Shown: positions 20,976 to 29,951 of the stretch, in pieces
Position numbering within the stretch: position 1 is the stretch's first letter
How the letters are laid out: the number at the start of each line of letters is the position of its first letter
Assembly (NCBI GenBank): GCA_012934845.2
Contig: WNNJ02002222.1
Location: 170,955 to 234,954, forward strand
Origin: Pomphorhynchus laevis
Lineage: Eukaryota; Acanthocephala; Palaeacanthocephala; Echinorhynchida; Pomphorhynchidae
Direction: 5' to 3'
Length of the DNA stretch: 64,000 bases
Notes under the pieces: model-generated
Database searches by the model: none
What the model was told of the DNA's origin: nothing
What the model saw: the letters and a program-made list of their open reading frames with translations, nothing else
Program-made: the position numbers and the translations under genes

Positions 20976-21319
20976 ACAAAATATTTCGGAATTTACTTCA
21001 AAAATTGCACTTGATGTGTATATTACGTTGAGCCTTTTGACAAATTGATTAAATTTGACAAAACTGATTAAATTGATTAATAGATTAATCAAATTGATTA
21101 AATTTGACAAATTGATTAAATTTTCTCGTGGTTACTTAGTAAGTTCTTATATGATGACTTATTACTTATAATTGTTTTACAGATCCCATCATATTTGTAG
21201 ATCTAATGAGATATACGAACTCATTAGTTCTCGTAAATAAGTTCTTACTCAAATTAGTTCATAAATAATGTAAATGGTTGATAATGATCCATTATTGATA
21301 AAGAATTATTGGAGCTGGA

Positions 21320-21357
21320 TCAAAAAATGAGAAAATTTAGTTGATATTTCGCTAATC
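21320..21357 (-). ncRNA. 3' half of a PLE-type hammerhead
   Basis: The minus strand reads GATTAGCGAAATATCAAC, matching the stem II, GAAA and palindromic AUAU parts of the motif at 39398-39446. The CUGANGA half is missing, and the adjoining GGAGCTGGATCAA sequence is shared with 25015-25031. It is a truncated PLE terminal repeat in inverted orientation upstream of RT sequence. Confidence 0.55.
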
Positions 21358-21374
21358 TCTATTATTTAATTGGG

Positions 21375-21560
21375 ATGGATGGAATTGTTATGTGGATTAG
21401 GTATGCCAATGATACATTTGTTTTTTTGTGAAAACACAATTGATGTACAGGGAACATTAAGAACAAAAAATTATTTTGATGAAAATATTCATCGGAAAAT
21501 AGAATTAGATTATATACTAATATTATTATATGTTGTTGTCAGAAGAACATCAAAATGGAA
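21375..21560 (+). mobile_element. Penelope-like RT fragment
   Basis: The frame reading GIVMWIRYANDTFVFL from about 21379 matches the PLE active-site motif W(I/V)RYVDDTF, with YVDD changed to YAND. A stop follows. Nearby frames give little else. It lies just downstream of an inverted terminal-repeat hammerhead, as at 28534-28975. Confidence 0.6.
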
Positions 21561-21633
21561 TATTAATGTCCCAACCTCTTAAAAAATATCTGCTGCCAAT
21601 TCTTTGTTTTTAAGAAGTAAAATGATTGTTTCC

Positions 21634-21738
21634 GATATAAATGAACATCAAGCGATATAAATGAATATAAATGAACATCAAGCGATATAAATGAATATAA
21701 ATGAACATCAAGCGATATAAATGAATATAAATGAACAT
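21634..21738. repeat. 30-bp minisatellite, about 3.5 units
   Basis: The unit GATATAAATGAATATAAATG plus AACATCAAGC is repeated in tandem with near-perfect identity. The apparent reading frame on the minus strand (repeated VHLYSFISLD) is created by the repeat and is not evidence of a gene. Confidence 0.95.
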
Positions 21739-21999
21739 GGGCCAAGCACTATTAATCTCATATCCTATTATGTTCCTGTTAAAGTGACAAAGTGTTCCGC
21801 TAAAGTGTTCCTGTTATGTTGACACTGGCAATTTAAGCTCTTTTATAAGTAAACACAAATCAGATTTTTATAAATAGCTCCAACGCATCCGAGAAGTACC
21901 CGGCAAAACAAATCCTTCCAAAACTTAACCGGCGTGTACTATATAAAGGTTCTGGGGTTTCTTCATATCTAAATGTATATCGCGGTATGGCAATCCTTA

Positions 22000-22990
22000 A
22001 TTATTCTTTCAAATTCTTCTCATCTATGCTTTCACGTTGCCTTTCCAACTATCCCGACTTTCGATCATATCAATCATAAAATTCTCATTAAAATCCTTAT
22101 TTTTAATATCACATATCCAAGGCCTTCCTTGTTCATTACATCGTATGTTGTTACCGAATAAAGTGTGCATTTTTGATAGCGTTTCTTTATTCGTATAATA
22201 AAGGAATCCTGCAAGGTGACATACCAAGTCCACTTACTTTTCACTTTTTGTTGAAGATCTACCAGCTTGCTTGCAACCGACACCACCCACTCCGAAATTT
22301 TTCATTTCGCGATGACCTGCTGATATTTTCGGTCTATATTCAAATCGCACAATTCATACTTGACCGATTCAACCTATATTGCATCACAAACAGCCTTACT
22401 GTCAACATTCTGAAGACCAAAGCCATTAAATTTCGCGGTGAAAATTACGCCTTGCTAATTTCGATAAATTTTTGCTAGATTATTGATCCATCTAATTCAT
22501 CACCTCCTATAAATATCTAAGCTTTCATCTAACCTCCACATGGTCATTTCGTCCCCACTTTGAACAAAAATAATGTAAAGTATAATCGGCCATATACGTA
22601 TATTGAAAACTTTCAAGTTTATCCTTACACGGTGCCCTTCGATTCTTTAAAATTATGCTAAATGATAACTTATGTAATATATTCCGACCTTTCAAGTATC
22701 AACGTAAAGCAATTAAATGCGTGTAAATGGCGCTTAATAAAAAAAAGTCTTTGAACTATCACCTAAAATCCATTCCACGCCAATTTTAGCAATCGTATCG
22801 ATTAAACCCTATCAGTAGACTATCGACAACATTTTTTGTCTCCCCATGAATCATCTGCAATCAAACAACACTGAACAATTTACTACTAAGCTCTTTGCAA
22901 TCAACACTAAAATAACCTCAGCCTCATCTAACTTTTGCATAGAAAGACCACTTATTAACCGCGCCTATATAAACAAATATCACGATACGA
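22000..22990 (+). mobile_element. LINE D fragment
   Basis: A decayed LINE RT. Frames 21973-22161 and 22173-22478 give PTFDHINHKILIKIL, then KGILQGDIPSPLTFHFLLK, FRDDLLIFSVYIQIAQ and LTVNILKTKAIKF. These match the RT palm (F.DH, QGDP.SP.LF, F.DDL.I.S with the active-site Ala lost). A YLSFHLTSTWSFRPHF-like thumb segment follows near 22515-22562. Multiple frameshifts. The QGD type of motif separates it from LINEs A, B and C. Confidence 0.7.
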
Positions 22991-23289
22991 TTTGAATAAT
23001 CCTTCGGCTGCTTGTTATATATTTAAAGGACATCACTGAGAATGTGATGGTAGCATGGACCTAACCTCTTTAAACTAGCAACGTGATTTTCTAAGCATCC
23101 TAACTTTATCGGCAGGAATTTTAATTGATGTCGTTGCTTGCTTTCTCACAAAATTCCTTTATTAAATACATTCTTATAATTTTTATAAGATTGTGTAACA
23201 CTGTGCTCCGGGAGTTAGAAAGCTTCAGTTTCATAATCGTAGATGTTGCCAAAAACCGGAGTTCGATTAATTGTGGAGCAGACTTCCTT

Positions 23290-23364
23290 ATCACTCCTAG
23301 ACGATCTGATGGTATCCGGCAGCACTCATCAGTATGGTGAACTATCATCAGTCGTTTCGACTGC
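23290..23364 (-). ncRNA. Reversed-order hammerhead module, family B copy 1
   Basis: Minus strand: GCAGTCGAAACGACTGATGA, a stem I strand TTCACCATA, CTGATGAG, TGCTGCC, then ATACCATCAG, ATCGTC and TAGGAGTGA. Stem II is slightly mismatched because GGCAGC has become TGCAGT. The core is intact. Confidence 0.58.
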
Positions 23365-23650
23365 ATTGTGATATATTTAAAAGGCATCTCCGAGAATTTG
23401 CTAACGTAGTAGCATGAGCATAGCCTCTTTAAACTAACAACGTGCTTTCCGGATCATACAAATTTTATTCGGCAGGAATTTTAATTGCTGTCGCTGCTTG
23501 AGTTCTCACAGGATCCATTTATAGGATACGTTTTTATAATTTAATCGCAGAATGTGTTAAACTGTGCTCCAGGAGCTAATAAGCTTCAGTTTCATAATTG
23601 TAGATGTTACCAAAAACCAGAGTTCGATTACATGCAGAGCAGACTTCCTT

Positions 23651-23725
23651 ATCACTCCTAGAAGATCTGATGGTAGCCGGCAACACTCATCAGTAGGGTG
23701 AACTACCATCAGTCGTTTCGGCTGC
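23651..23725 (-). ncRNA. Reversed-order hammerhead module, family B copy 2
   Basis: Minus strand GGCAGC, CGAAAC, GACTGATGGTAG, TTCACCCTA, CTGATGAG, TGTTGCC, CTACCATCAG, ATCTTC, TAGGAGTGA. The stem III arms pair over about 14 bases and stem I over eight. The residue trio before the predicted cut reads TTC where the other copies have GTC; the effect is uncertain. Confidence 0.6.
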
Positions 23726-23904
23726 CTTGTGATATATTTAAAAGGCATCTCCGAGAATTTGCTAACGTAGTAGCACGGACCCAGCCTCTTTAAACTAACA
23801 GCGTGCTTTCCTTATGATCCTAATTTTATTCGGCAAAAATTTTATTTGCTGTCATTTCTTGCTTTCTGATAGAATCTCTTTAGAGGATACATTTTTATAA
23901 TTTT

Positions 23905-24400
23905 ATACAAGTAGATTATCGACAACACTTTTCCCCTGAAACATCCGCATTTAAACAACACACTGAACAATTTACTACTAAGTTCCTGGCAATCAACCCT
24001 GAAATATTCCCAACCTCAAATACTTTGAAAACACTAAGGCATAAACCCCTAGCAAATAAAAGACCACTTATTATCCCCGCCCATATACACGCGTATCAGG
24101 ATAAGCTTTGCATAGTCCGTATCTGATGATGTAAATTTTGGCCCACATACACGGGTATCACGATAAGCTCTGCATAATCCGTATCTCATGTCACGATCGT
24201 TCAAATTATCACCGCTATAAATTTTGTCAAATTTAATGTACACCCATTTCTAATCTGTTTCATTGACCTATCCTTTCCAAATTAAAACTCAATCAAATCG
24301 ATTCGCTAACTACTGACCTCATCAACACCTGTGCCCCAAACCAACTAATCTCAATGCAATTGTTATATAATCGACAACTTAGAATTTAAAGTAAGCACAG
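23905..24400 (+). mobile_element. Second LINE D fragment
   Basis: Matches 22812-23000 (shared words ATTATCGACAACA, GAACAATTTACTACTAAG, AAAGACCACTTATTA). Coding signal is lost. It suggests the LINE D C-terminal region was duplicated around the family B array. A short tandem duplication (ATACACG.GTATCA.GATAAGC) occurs at 24082-24180. Confidence 0.6.
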
Positions 24401-25000
24401 GAAGCTGTTTATAAAATAGATTTCCGTGTCTGCAATTATGGTTCTAGTGGAATAATTCTTTCTTTAACATCCATTTTGTCAATAATGATAGGTATTTAGA
24501 CAACAAAAATGAGAAAACTCAATTTTTGAAAATAAAAATAAGAAAAATTATTTTCCAGATCCGGAAGAATTTGAAGAAAATGTAAATATAAAAATTCACA
24601 TTTCCTTTATCATATCTGATATAATCACAATCCGGGTTTTTTATGTTGTTTGATCGCAATAATTACCCTACTAATTTATTTTCATTAATTAATAGATAAG
24701 TAGTCCTTATAAACTTCATTTTGTCCCATTACCGCTGTAATCTCTAACCCATTTTACAATCTTTAAACACTCAAACTTGTGTTTAATCCCTTTTCTAAAA
24801 TGCTTTTGTTATTCGAAAATATATCATGTACCATTTTCAGATGACCAAAGTAAGCTTTATACGACTTGTACAATCTGTCAAAATCGAAATTGGCATTGAT
24901 ATCCAGCAACAGAGATATGCGTTTCAACAAGCAATGCTTTCATATTTATATAATTATTATGATGAAATTCACCGAAAGAATATACCAACGAAAACTTAAA
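24400..25000. other. Unassigned A+T-rich sequence
   Basis: No coding, RNA or repeat signal recognised. Confidence 0.5.
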
Positions 25001-25040
25001 ATTGATAAATAATTATTGGAGCTGGATCAAAGAAAGGAGA

Positions 25041-25086
25041 ATTTTTTTAATACTTCGCTAACTTCTGTTAGCATCTTCAGAAAATT
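25041..25086 (-). ncRNA. PLE-type small hammerhead
   Basis: CUGAAGA satisfies CUGANGA. Stem II pairs six bases with an AGAA loop. The core GAAA reads GAAG, and UAU replaces the usual AUAU palindrome, so this copy is probably weakened. Stem I can form from AATTTT and AAAAATT. Confidence 0.6.
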
Positions 25087-25167
25087 ACAGTTTTTTTTAT
25101 TTTTATATTTATTATAATGCACATGCATATTTTAAGATGTACATAAAAAATAAAATAAAAAACATTG

Positions 25168-25212
25168 TAATTTTCTGAAGATGCGAACAGAAGTTATCGA
25201 AATATAAAAAAT
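25168..25212 (+). ncRNA. PLE-type small hammerhead, partner copy
   Basis: CTGAAGATGCGAACAGAAGT, then TATCGAAATATA. The core GAAA and the AUAU palindrome are intact but stem II has two mismatches. Confidence 0.55.
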
Positions 25213-25249
25213 CCTCTTTTCTTTGATAAAGCTTCAGTAATTATTTATC

Positions 25250-25990
25250 AATAATGGATCAATATAAACTATTTAAAACTTAAGATTGAGTTAAAAGCTA
25301 AAAATTCCCAATTGCAATTTTTTTGCAGATCATGCAAGGAATGAAGTTCGTTTAAAACTAAAACGTGATTTGAAGGATTGCGACTTCAACTTATAAAGAT
25401 TTTTTTATTTACCTATTCTTGGGTGTATGAATAATCTTTAAATAATATTTAATATTTTAATGTTTAACCTGTAGAGATTAAAGACGTTTTCTTCGTCGCA
25501 TTCGAATACCAGAATGAGCAAGCATCGTCCAAAGAAAATTTAAAAATATATAAAACTAGGTTCTGTGATTGTATCAGATATGTGGAAAAGTGAATATTAT
25601 TTAAGATTTTACAATTTTTAATTATTTTCCAAAATTTAAAAAAGGAATAGCGGGATTAAAGCATGTAAGGATATGATTATCTACGTTTCACGATCAATCA
25701 CTGCGAATATTTTGTTTCCAACCAGACATAATACTCAAAAAATTAAATCGTTCTGGAACAATTCGAAAACAGGAGAGCGATACTAATCGGCAGATGATAT
25801 AATTTTTATAGTGCCAATCACAGAAAAGTGATGATATGCGTAAAGACATAAAAAATTATGTTATTCTCAATTTTTTAATCATATTTTTCTTGATTTGGAA
25901 ATTTATTTTTCTTATTTTTATTTACCAAAAACTGATAATTAATGAAGATGAATGTAGTATAAAGAAACAATTAATCAGCGGATATAAAAG
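25250..25990. other. Unassigned A+T-rich sequence
   Basis: A 63-codon frame at 25836-26027 is hydrophobic (Phe, Leu and Ile rich) as expected of AT-rich DNA and has no recognisable motif. I do not call a gene. Confidence 0.5.
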
Positions 25991-26044
25991 ATGTCTACTA
26001 CATCTATCTACCTCTCTTTATATATAGAGAATTTTATGTTTCAT

Positions 26045-26096
26045 CACTGCAAGACGGCATACCGTATCGGCTTTGAGAAGCCTCATCAGTTGCAGC
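26045..26096 (-). ncRNA. Type I hammerhead, family H, core variant GAUAC
   Basis: CTGATGAG, stem II GGCTT/AAGCC, then CGATACGG where the consensus is CGAAACGG, stem III and GTC intact, and stem I CTGCAA/TTGCAG. The A-to-T change is in the conserved GAA and should abolish cleavage. The same change occurs at 28416-28420. Confidence 0.75.
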
Positions 26097-26384
26097 ACAT
26101 ACAATGAATACACATGAAAAAACACTATTTTAATTAAAAGCAGAAAGAATTCAATATGCTAATTGCATTACGTTGCTTGCGCTTTCGAAGTCAATGCAAT
26201 GCAGTGAAATCTTTTCAGTGTAATAGACATCAGCGGGATCATTAGTTGATCAATAAAATAAACAAGAAAGGAAGCACCGCCGCTTGGGATCCTCGAGGAT
26301 CAATAAATAAATTAGAGATGTGATTCAACAAGGACTCTATTACACCTATTTGACCCTCTATATATAGAGAATTTCATGCTTCAT

Positions 26385-26436
26385 CACTGCAAGACGGCAT
26401 ACCGTTTCGGCTTTGAGAAGCCTCATCAGTTGCAGC
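26385..26436 (-). ncRNA. Type I hammerhead ribozyme, family H
   Basis: Intact core on the minus strand: CTGCAA, CTGATGAG, GCTTCTCAAAGC, CGAAACGG, TATG, CCGTC, TTGCAG. Six stem I pairs. The predicted cut is between 26393 and 26392 on the minus strand. Confidence 0.9.
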
Positions 26437-26751
26437 ACATACAATGAATACACATGAAAAAACATACTATATATAGATTAAAGCAGAAAGAATTCACTAT
26501 ATGCTAATTGCATGACGTAGCTTTCGCTTTCGAAGTAAATACAATGCAGTGAAATCTTATCAGTGTAATATACATCAGCGGGATCATTAGTTAATCAATA
26601 AAATACACAAGAAATGAAGCACTTCCGCCTGGGATCCTCAGAGGATCAATGAAAAAATTAGAGATGTGATTTAACCAGAACTGTCTACTTTAATATTCTT
26701 TCTGCTTTAATCTATATATAATATAATTTTCATGTGTATTCATTGTATGTG

Positions 26752-26806
26752 CTGCAACTGATAATGCGATAAAAAAAAGCCAAAACGGTATGCCGTCTTG
26801 TAATGG
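26752..26806 (+). ncRNA. Decayed family H hammerhead
   Basis: CTGATAATGCGATAAAAAAA replaces CTGATGAGGCTTCTCAAAGC, so both the core and stem II are lost. CAAAACGGTATGCCGTCTTG is still recognisable. Confidence 0.65.
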
Positions 26807-27097
26807 TGAAACATGAAATTCTCTATGTACAGAGAGGCAGATAGGTGTAATAGAAAGTCCTGGTTGAATTACATCTCTAGTTTATTTATTGATCTTTTGA
26901 GGATAACACGCGGCGGTGCTTTCTCTCTTTTTTATTTTATTGATCAACTTATGATACCGCTGATGTATAGTACTCTGAAAAGCATTCACTGCATTGTATT
27001 GACTTCCAAAGCGAAAGCTACGTCATGCAATTAGCATATAATGAATTTTTTTGCTTTCATCCATATATAGTATTTTTTCATGTGTGTTCATTGTATG

Positions 27098-27150
27098 TGC
27101 TGCAACTGATGAGGCTCCTCAAAGCCGAAACGGTATGCCGTCTTAGTGCT
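27098..27150 (+). ncRNA. Type I hammerhead, family H, stem I damaged
   Basis: CTGATGAG (27105-27112), stem II GGCTC/AAGCC with one mismatch, CGAAAC, stem III and GTC are intact, but the strand after the cut reads TTAGTG in place of TTGCAG, so stem I barely pairs. Confidence 0.72.
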
Positions 27151-27177
27151 AAAACATGAAATTCTTTATATATATTA

Positions 27178-27776
27178 TCGTATGAGATCATGAAGATCGA
27201 TTGGAATCGGGACTGGTGATCCTTTGATGGATTCTTATTTATGTAACGAATAGTTGCTAGGTCACACGAGGTGACTTTCGCATTGAAAACCAGCTACAGA
27301 ATCCTTCCTTCATGATATCCAATTCCATACACCCTGACTACTAACGGCGCCATTGCCACAACCGTTTTCGTTTCGCTCGCTTTTTGCCACATGTTGGTAG
27401 CCCCGGGCTCGTCAGAAGGCTGACTACCAAATCTTCGCCATTTTGAAATTTGACTTATCCGAGATTCGAGCTGTCACTCTCCGTACTTGGCTTGCGCTCT
27501 TGACTGCTAGGCTACGAATCCAGGATTACCAGATTTCACACAGTATATGAAACCTTCCATCATGATATCCAGAAACTGCATTGTCCGAGATGCTTCTCTG
27601 GCATGCTTATTATAGATTTTATCGTATGAGATCATGAAGATCGATTGGAATCGGGACTGGTGATCCTTTGATGGATTCTTATTTATGTAACGAATAGTTG
27701 CTAGGTCACACGAGGTGACTTTCGCATTGAAAACCAGCTACAGAATCCTTCCTTTATAATATCCAATTCCATACAC
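27178..27776 (-). mobile_element. tRNA-like SINE composite inserted into a family H unit
   Basis: A 600-bp insertion bounded by about 155-bp direct repeats (27178-27332 and 27617-27776), with a unique middle. The minus strand of the middle has a pol III A-box-like block (TAGCCTAGCAGTCAAGAGC, near 27513-27495) and a B-box-like block (CTCGAATCTC, 27470-27461), the spacing of a tRNA-derived SINE head. It lies inside a TATATA stretch of family H, whose sequence resumes at 27777, giving a short likely target duplication (TTATATA). The terminal direct repeats could mean a partial tandem dimer rather than true LTRs. Confidence 0.7.
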
Positions 27777-28047
27777 CCTTATATATAGCCAGATTTGTGT
27801 AATAGGCAGTCCTGGTTTAATCACATCTCTAATTTATATCCTCTGAGGATCCCAGGCGGAAGTGCTTCATTTCTTGTGTATTTTATTGATTAACTAATGA
27901 TCCCGCTGATGTATATTACACTGATAAGATTTCACTGCATTGTATTTACTTCGAAAGCGAAAGCTACGTCATGCAATTAGCATATAGTGAATTCTTTCTG
28001 CTTTAATCTACATATAGTATGTTTTTTCATGTGTATTCATTGTATGT

Positions 28048-28099
28048 GCTGCAACTGATGAGGCTTCTCAAAGCCGAAACGGTATGCCGTCTTGCAGTG
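28048..28099 (+). ncRNA. Type I hammerhead ribozyme, family H (best copy)
   Basis: Stem I CTGCAA (28049-28054) with TTGCAG (28092-28097); CTGATGAG 28055-28062; stem II GGCTT/AAGCC with CTCA loop; CGAAAC; stem III CGG/CCG plus the A-U closing pair around a TATG loop; C28091 before the cut. Nothing in the core deviates from consensus. Confidence 0.92.
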
Positions 28100-28387
28100 A
28101 TGAAGCATGAAATTCTCTATATATAGAGGGTCAAATAGGTGTAATAGAGTCCTTGTTGAATCACATCTCTAATTTATTTATTGATCCTCGAGGATCCCAA
28201 GCGGCGGTGCTTCCTTTCTTGTTTATTTTATTGATCAACTAATGATCCCGCTGATGTCTATTACACTGAAAAGATTTCACTGCATTGCATTGACTTCGAA
28301 AGCGCAAGCAACGTAATGCAATTAGCATATTGAATTCTTTCTGCTTTTAATTAAAATAGTGTTTTTTCATGTGTATTCATTGTATGT

Positions 28388-28439
28388 GCTGCAACTGATG
28401 AGGCTTCTCAAAGCCGATACGGTATGCCGTCTTGCAGTG
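28388..28439 (+). ncRNA. Type I hammerhead, family H, core variant GAUAC
   Basis: As the preceding copy but CGATACGG in the core, which is expected to be inactive. The variant is shared with 26045-26096, consistent with both arms descending from one duplicated segment. Confidence 0.78.
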
Positions 28440-28533
28440 ATGAAACATAAAATTCTCTATATATGAAGAGAGATTCAGATATGTCTGTATATAGATTGTA
28501 AAACAGAAAACAGGCAAGACAAATATTTCTTTA

Positions 28534-28570
28534 TTTCAACGTTTCGCCTCTCGGCTTCGTCAGGAAAATT
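28534..28570 (-). ncRNA. PLE-type small hammerhead with ACGU stem III
   Basis: Minus strand: TTTC, CTGACGA (28563-28557), AGCC GAGA GGC as stem II, GAAAC (28545-28541), GTT ending at 28538, then GAAATAAAG. Stem I is GAAA with TTTC. Stem III consists only of the self-complementary ACGU, so two molecules can pair their ACGU to build a full stem. This form is known from hammerheads associated with Penelope-like elements. Confidence 0.82.
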
Positions 28571-28654
28571 GTAATTTGCTTGAACAGTTGTATATATAAG
28601 TAATAATGCTATCGCTAAACAAAGAGTTAAACGTTATTAAAAACGTTTCGATCT

Positions 28655-28977
28655 TTGAACGAGCTTAATATGTCATTAAAATACAAGTTTCAGCAAACAT
28701 TGTCACTTAAAATCAATTTTAATCGATATATAGACGATATTTTTGTTGTATGGAAAAATTGGGAAGAATCTCCAACGCGGGTTTTAAAAAATACTACGAT
28801 ACAGGTCCTTTACAGTTTACTGAAATTTACTTTACAATTTTTTATTGGATATGTCCATCTTTTGGGGCAAAAATGATAGCTTGCAAACATAAATTGATCA
28901 AAAGCGAGTATCCCGAAAATATACTTACAGCCACGCAACTCGCATCGATTTTACTCAAAAAATATAAAATTAAATGA
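28655..28977 (+). mobile_element. Penelope-like reverse transcriptase fragment
   Basis: Frame 28655-28876 contains FNRYIDDIFVVWKNWEE, the PLE active-site motif (RYIDDIF..W). After a frameshift, frame 28750-28977 continues with a palm/thumb-like segment, then a tail with LASILLKKYKIK. The N-terminal RT and the GIY-YIG domain are absent. The small hammerhead 85 bp upstream is in inverted orientation, a known possibility for PLE terminal repeats. Confidence 0.75.
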
Positions 28978-29029
28978 TACATCGATATCATTATATCCAT
29001 ACGTATGTGTAGCACATATGCTTTATCTT

Positions 29030-29310
29030 ACGCTCTTTACAGCAATTCAATTTGGTAAAGATCGTTAGCCTCAGACAATAAACCAGTGTCGGAAACAACT
29101 TCATTCACAATGTCACACAACCAAAACGGCCAGTGGGTACTTCATTCTACCGATAAATGTTGCGGGTACTCCATTATTTCGATGCTGAAGTGGTCGTCTA
29201 AAAGTCACATTGTGACAGAAAGTCGTGAATTAAAGTCAAGTCTAAAAAGCAAAACCATATTGTATAAATGTTGTATTTCGTAAGAAATCCTGGACCGTTG
29301 TCTACTATAT
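29030..29310 (+). repeat. Diverged family A unit
   Basis: Recognisable family A from AGCAATTCAATTTGGTAAAG to GTAAGAAATCCTGGACCG. In the module, CGAAAC reads CAAAAC and CTGATGAG reads CCGATAAA, so it should be inactive. Confidence 0.75.
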
Positions 29311-29489
29311 ATAATTATATTTTATATATAATTATATTACATATATCACTTTTTTCCTCATGAAGATGCATAAACACCAGGCAGCATTCTATATATCTTT
29401 AACAGATCAAGATATAGAACCGAATTATTCTCGCAATATTCAAAGTAGCTACGTATGCCTAGTCATCTTATGTGTAACGATAAGCTTCA

Positions 29490-29537
29490 ACAACGGTAAA
29501 CGCGTTTTGCCCTTATGGAGCTCATCAGTACCGTGAC
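29490..29537 (-). ncRNA. Candidate small type I hammerhead, family E, ACGCGU stem III
   Basis: Minus strand: CACGGTA (stem I), CTGATGAG (29528-29521), stem II GCTC/GGGC with a CATAA loop, AAAA in place of GAAA, then the six-base palindrome ACGCGT (29505-29500), T29499 before the cut, and TACCGT (stem I partner). The first G of GAAA is changed, so activity is doubtful, but the architecture is complete. Confidence 0.6.
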
Positions 29538-29951
29538 TTCAACAATCATCCGTAGGCACCTTAACACACGCTTAAACAGTGTTAAAAGCTCGAAAAACAG
29601 AACTACCCTTAATCTGAATCATCAGAGGGAATTTAGCATAAGCTCTGTGCAATGCAGTGCGTATTGCAGTTTAACCATGAATCAGGCACTAAATTCCTTT
29701 TAATAGAAATGCTGTTTTAAAGGGACACTTTAAAGTGTACAAATATATAAAATATAAGTTGTTGTTACACCTGCCCTGGGACACCCAATAGTGTACTCAT
29801 AAATAAATCACAGTTTTCCTCATGAAGATGCATAAACACAATGCATCATTCTATATATCTTGATCAGACCAAGAATAAAACCGAGTTATTCTCGCAATAT
29901 TCAAAGTCGCTACGTATGCCCAGTCATCCTATGTGTGACGATAAACTTCAA

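Larger units (their letters stand above)
23030..23900 (-). repeat. Family B tandem array
   Basis: Two units and a partial third on the minus strand, period about 360 bp (landmarks GCTCCGGGAGTTAGAAAGC at 23211 and GCTCCAGGAGCTAATAAGC at 23568). Each has a reversed-order hammerhead module. The array is bracketed by pieces of LINE D (22815-22990 and 23905-24130 share sequence), so it probably inserted into, or was duplicated with, that LINE. Confidence 0.85.
25041..25212. mobile_element. Inverted pair of PLE-type terminal repeats with hammerheads
   Basis: A minus-strand motif (25041-25086) and a plus-strand motif (25168-25212) face each other across about 80 bp. The flanks are also inverted: GAATTATTGGAGCTGGATCAA-type sequence before the first and TTTGATAAAGCTTCAGTAAT after the second. 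Minus motif: CTGAAGA (25080-25074), stem II TGCTAAC/GTTAGC with AGAA loop, GAAG, TATT. Plus motif: CTGAAGA (25175-25181), a weaker stem II, CGAAATAT. No RT remains between them. Confidence 0.72.
26010..26690 (-). repeat. Family H tandem pair, left arm of a large inverted repeat
   Basis: Two family H units on the minus strand, 340 bp apart measured between GAC (GTC) sites at 26053 and 26393. They are the near-exact reverse complement of 27800-28460, including unit-specific variants such as GGGTCAAATAGGTG and CTCGAGGATCC. No coding potential. Confidence 0.9.
26691..27176 (+). repeat. Family H units between the inverted arms
   Basis: One and a half plus-strand family H units, about 346 bp apart, more diverged than the flanking arms. 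The second is interrupted at 27177 by the SINE composite and resumes at 27777. Confidence 0.82.
27777..28460 (+). repeat. Family H tandem pair, right arm of the inverted repeat
   Basis: Two units with GTC sites at 28091 and 28431, 340 bp apart. Near-identical in reverse complement to 26010-26690. This arm joins a PLE fragment at about 28470. Confidence 0.9.

Noticed and set aside
21563-21745. Repetitive VHLYSFISLD reading frame
   Set aside because: Product of a 30-bp minisatellite, with no sign of selection as protein.
27395-27440. CTGACGAG on the minus strand of the SINE composite as a full hammerhead
   Set aside because: GAAAC is present about 40 bases on, but stem II does not close next to the core and stem I is mostly wobble pairs. 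Kept only as a remark.
29515-29703. Plus-strand 62-codon frame in family E
   Set aside because: No homologous frame in the other E copies; E is a non-coding repeat.
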